Shown here one piece after another: positions 63,230 through 64,000 of a stretch of DNA of 64,000 bases. How positions within the stretch are numbered: position 1 is the first letter of the stretch; every line of letters begins with the position of its first letter. Source of the stretch: Saprospiraceae bacterium (GTDB lineage Bacteria; Bacteroidota; Bacteroidia; Chitinophagales; Saprospiraceae); the NCBI GenBank assembly GCA_016715965.1, contig JADJXG010000001.1:3291501-3355500 (forward strand), in the 5' to 3' direction. A program made the translations under genes and the position numbers. A model generated the notes under the pieces. It made no database searches, was not told where the DNA came from, and saw only the letters and a program-made list of their open reading frames with translations.

Positions 63230-63916
63230 TTGATTAATTCTGCCCTAGACCTCCACGGTGATCCATTTATAGTAAATACAGCCGATGGATCCGATACCCT
63301 CTTCCACCCTCTCCTTGCTCAAAGCTATCATTCCTTACATGGGGCCTTCACAGAAAGTCAACATGTTTTTATAAACAATGGGCTTCATTTTGTTTCACAA
63401 ATGAAGCGTAATATCCACATTTTAGAAATTGGATTTGGAACAGGGCTAAATGCAATTCTCAGCCTAAGATACTCAATTGAGAATAAAATGCATCTTTGTT
63501 ATCATTCCCTGGACAATTATTACTTACCCTTAACTATGATTGAAGGACTCAATTTTAATTTATCTGAAAGTGAAAAAATTGATTTTGCAAAACTGCATCA
63601 ATCTGAAGTGAATGATGAAACAAAAATGTCTGAGTATTTTCTTTTCACCAAATTGCAGAACGATTGGTTGCAATTTAAAACTCAAAAAAAATACGACCTG
63701 ATATATTTTGATGCATTTTCACCAGAATGCCAACCCAATATGTGGAATTTATCATCACTTGAAAGGTGCTATTCTCTGCTTGCATCCTCAGGTGTACTTG
63801 TCACCTATTGCGCCAAAGGACAATTCAAAAGAGACTTAAAAACAGTCGGCTTTGAAGTACAAACCATACCCGGTCCACCCGGAAAAAGAGAGATGACAAG
63901 GGTTGTCAAACATTAA
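63230..63916 (+). CDS. mnmD: tRNA 5-methylaminomethyl-2-thiouridine methyltransferase MnmD
   Basis: 228 aa, the methyltransferase domain of MnmC as a separate protein. It methylates nm5s2U34 to mnm5s2U34 in tRNA. SAM-binding block ILEIGFGTGLNAILS, then YHSLDNYYLPL and the catalytic-site DLIYFDAFSPECQPNMW with a C-terminal GPPGKREMTRV. Starts at TTG (63230); an in-frame stop 12 bases upstream and the lack of ATG make this the best start. The FAD-dependent MnmC oxidase half is absent. Confidence 0.9.
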   Translation: MINSALDLHGDPFIVNTADGSDTLFHPLLAQSYHSLHGAFTESQHVFINNGLHFVSQMKRNIHILEIGFGTGLNAILSLRYSIENKMHLCYHSLDNYYLPLTMIEGLNFNLSESEKIDFAKLHQSEVNDETKMSEYFLFTKLQNDWLQFKTQKKYDLIYFDAFSPECQPNMWNLSSLERCYSLLASSGVLVTYCAKGQFKRDLKTVGFEVQTIPGPPGKREMTRVVKH

Positions 63917-63944
63917 CCTAAATCCTTATCCGGGATTTCAAGAT

Positions 63945-64000
63945 TTATTTGAAATTTAATTCCTTCTCATCCAATTCACTTTGATCCAAGAGATTGGATT
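63945..64000 (-). CDS. Possible C-terminal end of a further gene (cut by window edge)
   Basis: A minus-strand frame open from the window edge to a stop codon at 63945-63947, with 17 residues ending LDEKELNFK. The charged composition is protein-like, but the sequence is too short to identify or to be certain. Confidence 0.35.
   Translation of the reverse strand, partial: SNLLDQSELDEKELNFK

Overview
The window is a 64 kb piece of an AT-rich chromosome from a member of the Bacteroidota, most likely a Saprospiraceae-like lineage (the phylum is secure, the family is a guess). The phylum call rests on at least six secreted proteins with type IX secretion (T9SS) C-terminal sorting domains, -7 promoter boxes of the TAnnTTTG type (one with a -33 TTG at exactly 19 nt spacing, in front of an initiator tRNA), near-absence of Shine-Dalgarno sequences, and the order rpmB-rpmG-DUF4295-ftsY. 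Gene density is very high: no gap exceeds about 260 bases.

Layout. 1-8 kb: the start of mdh (cut by the window edge), then a plus-strand run of two paralogous M43 metalloproteases, sucC, xseA, xseB, a LOG-family gene and a lipoprotein. 8-19 kb: an IscA-type Fe-S protein, DoxX and a Kelch-like T9SS protein; a PaaY-type hexapeptide protein with an enoyl-CoA hydratase; arcA-thioesterase-yihY; an aminotransferase with manC; a second LOG gene with an ACC deaminase-like PLP enzyme. 19-27 kb: an atypical zinc-ribbon/SDR fusion, tRNA-fMet, msrA-msrB, plsC, a DUF255 lipoprotein and a YkuK-type RNase H-like protein. 27-30 kb: an SPFH protein translationally coupled to a zinc-ribbon membrane protein, then a one-domain asparaginase-like protein. 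30-43 kb: a long minus-strand block with a SprB-repeat surface protein, ftsY, DUF4295, rpmG, rpmB, tRNA-Arg, a subtilase, a BtuF-like protein, lepB, rluE and a giant BNR-propeller protein. 43-50 kb: dusB-cca on plus, then engB, a PlsB-like acyltransferase and a DEDD exonuclease on minus. 50-64 kb: a PorT-like barrel, an orphan OppB permease, bshC-FNR-ferredoxin-EamA, mscS, an AsmA-like giant, a fused DppD-DppF ATPase, mpl, a 55-aa lipoprotein and mnmD.

Most of it is housekeeping: TCA cycle (mdh, sucC), DNA repair (xseAB), translation and tRNA maturation (rpmB, rpmG, dusB, cca, mnmD, rluE, engB), envelope biogenesis (lepB, ftsY, plsC, PlsB-like, mpl, AsmA, manC) and thiol/redox upkeep (msrA, msrB, bshC, FNR/ferredoxin, IscA-type). 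I see no CRISPR array, prophage, insertion sequence, recognised defence island or large biosynthetic cluster. The best candidates for less-described biology are the zinc-ribbon/SDR protein that lacks the canonical catalytic Tyr, the SPFH/zinc-ribbon pair without PspA, a surface protein pairing a CxxCH motif with SprB repeats, and the predicted compartment split between MsrA and MsrB.
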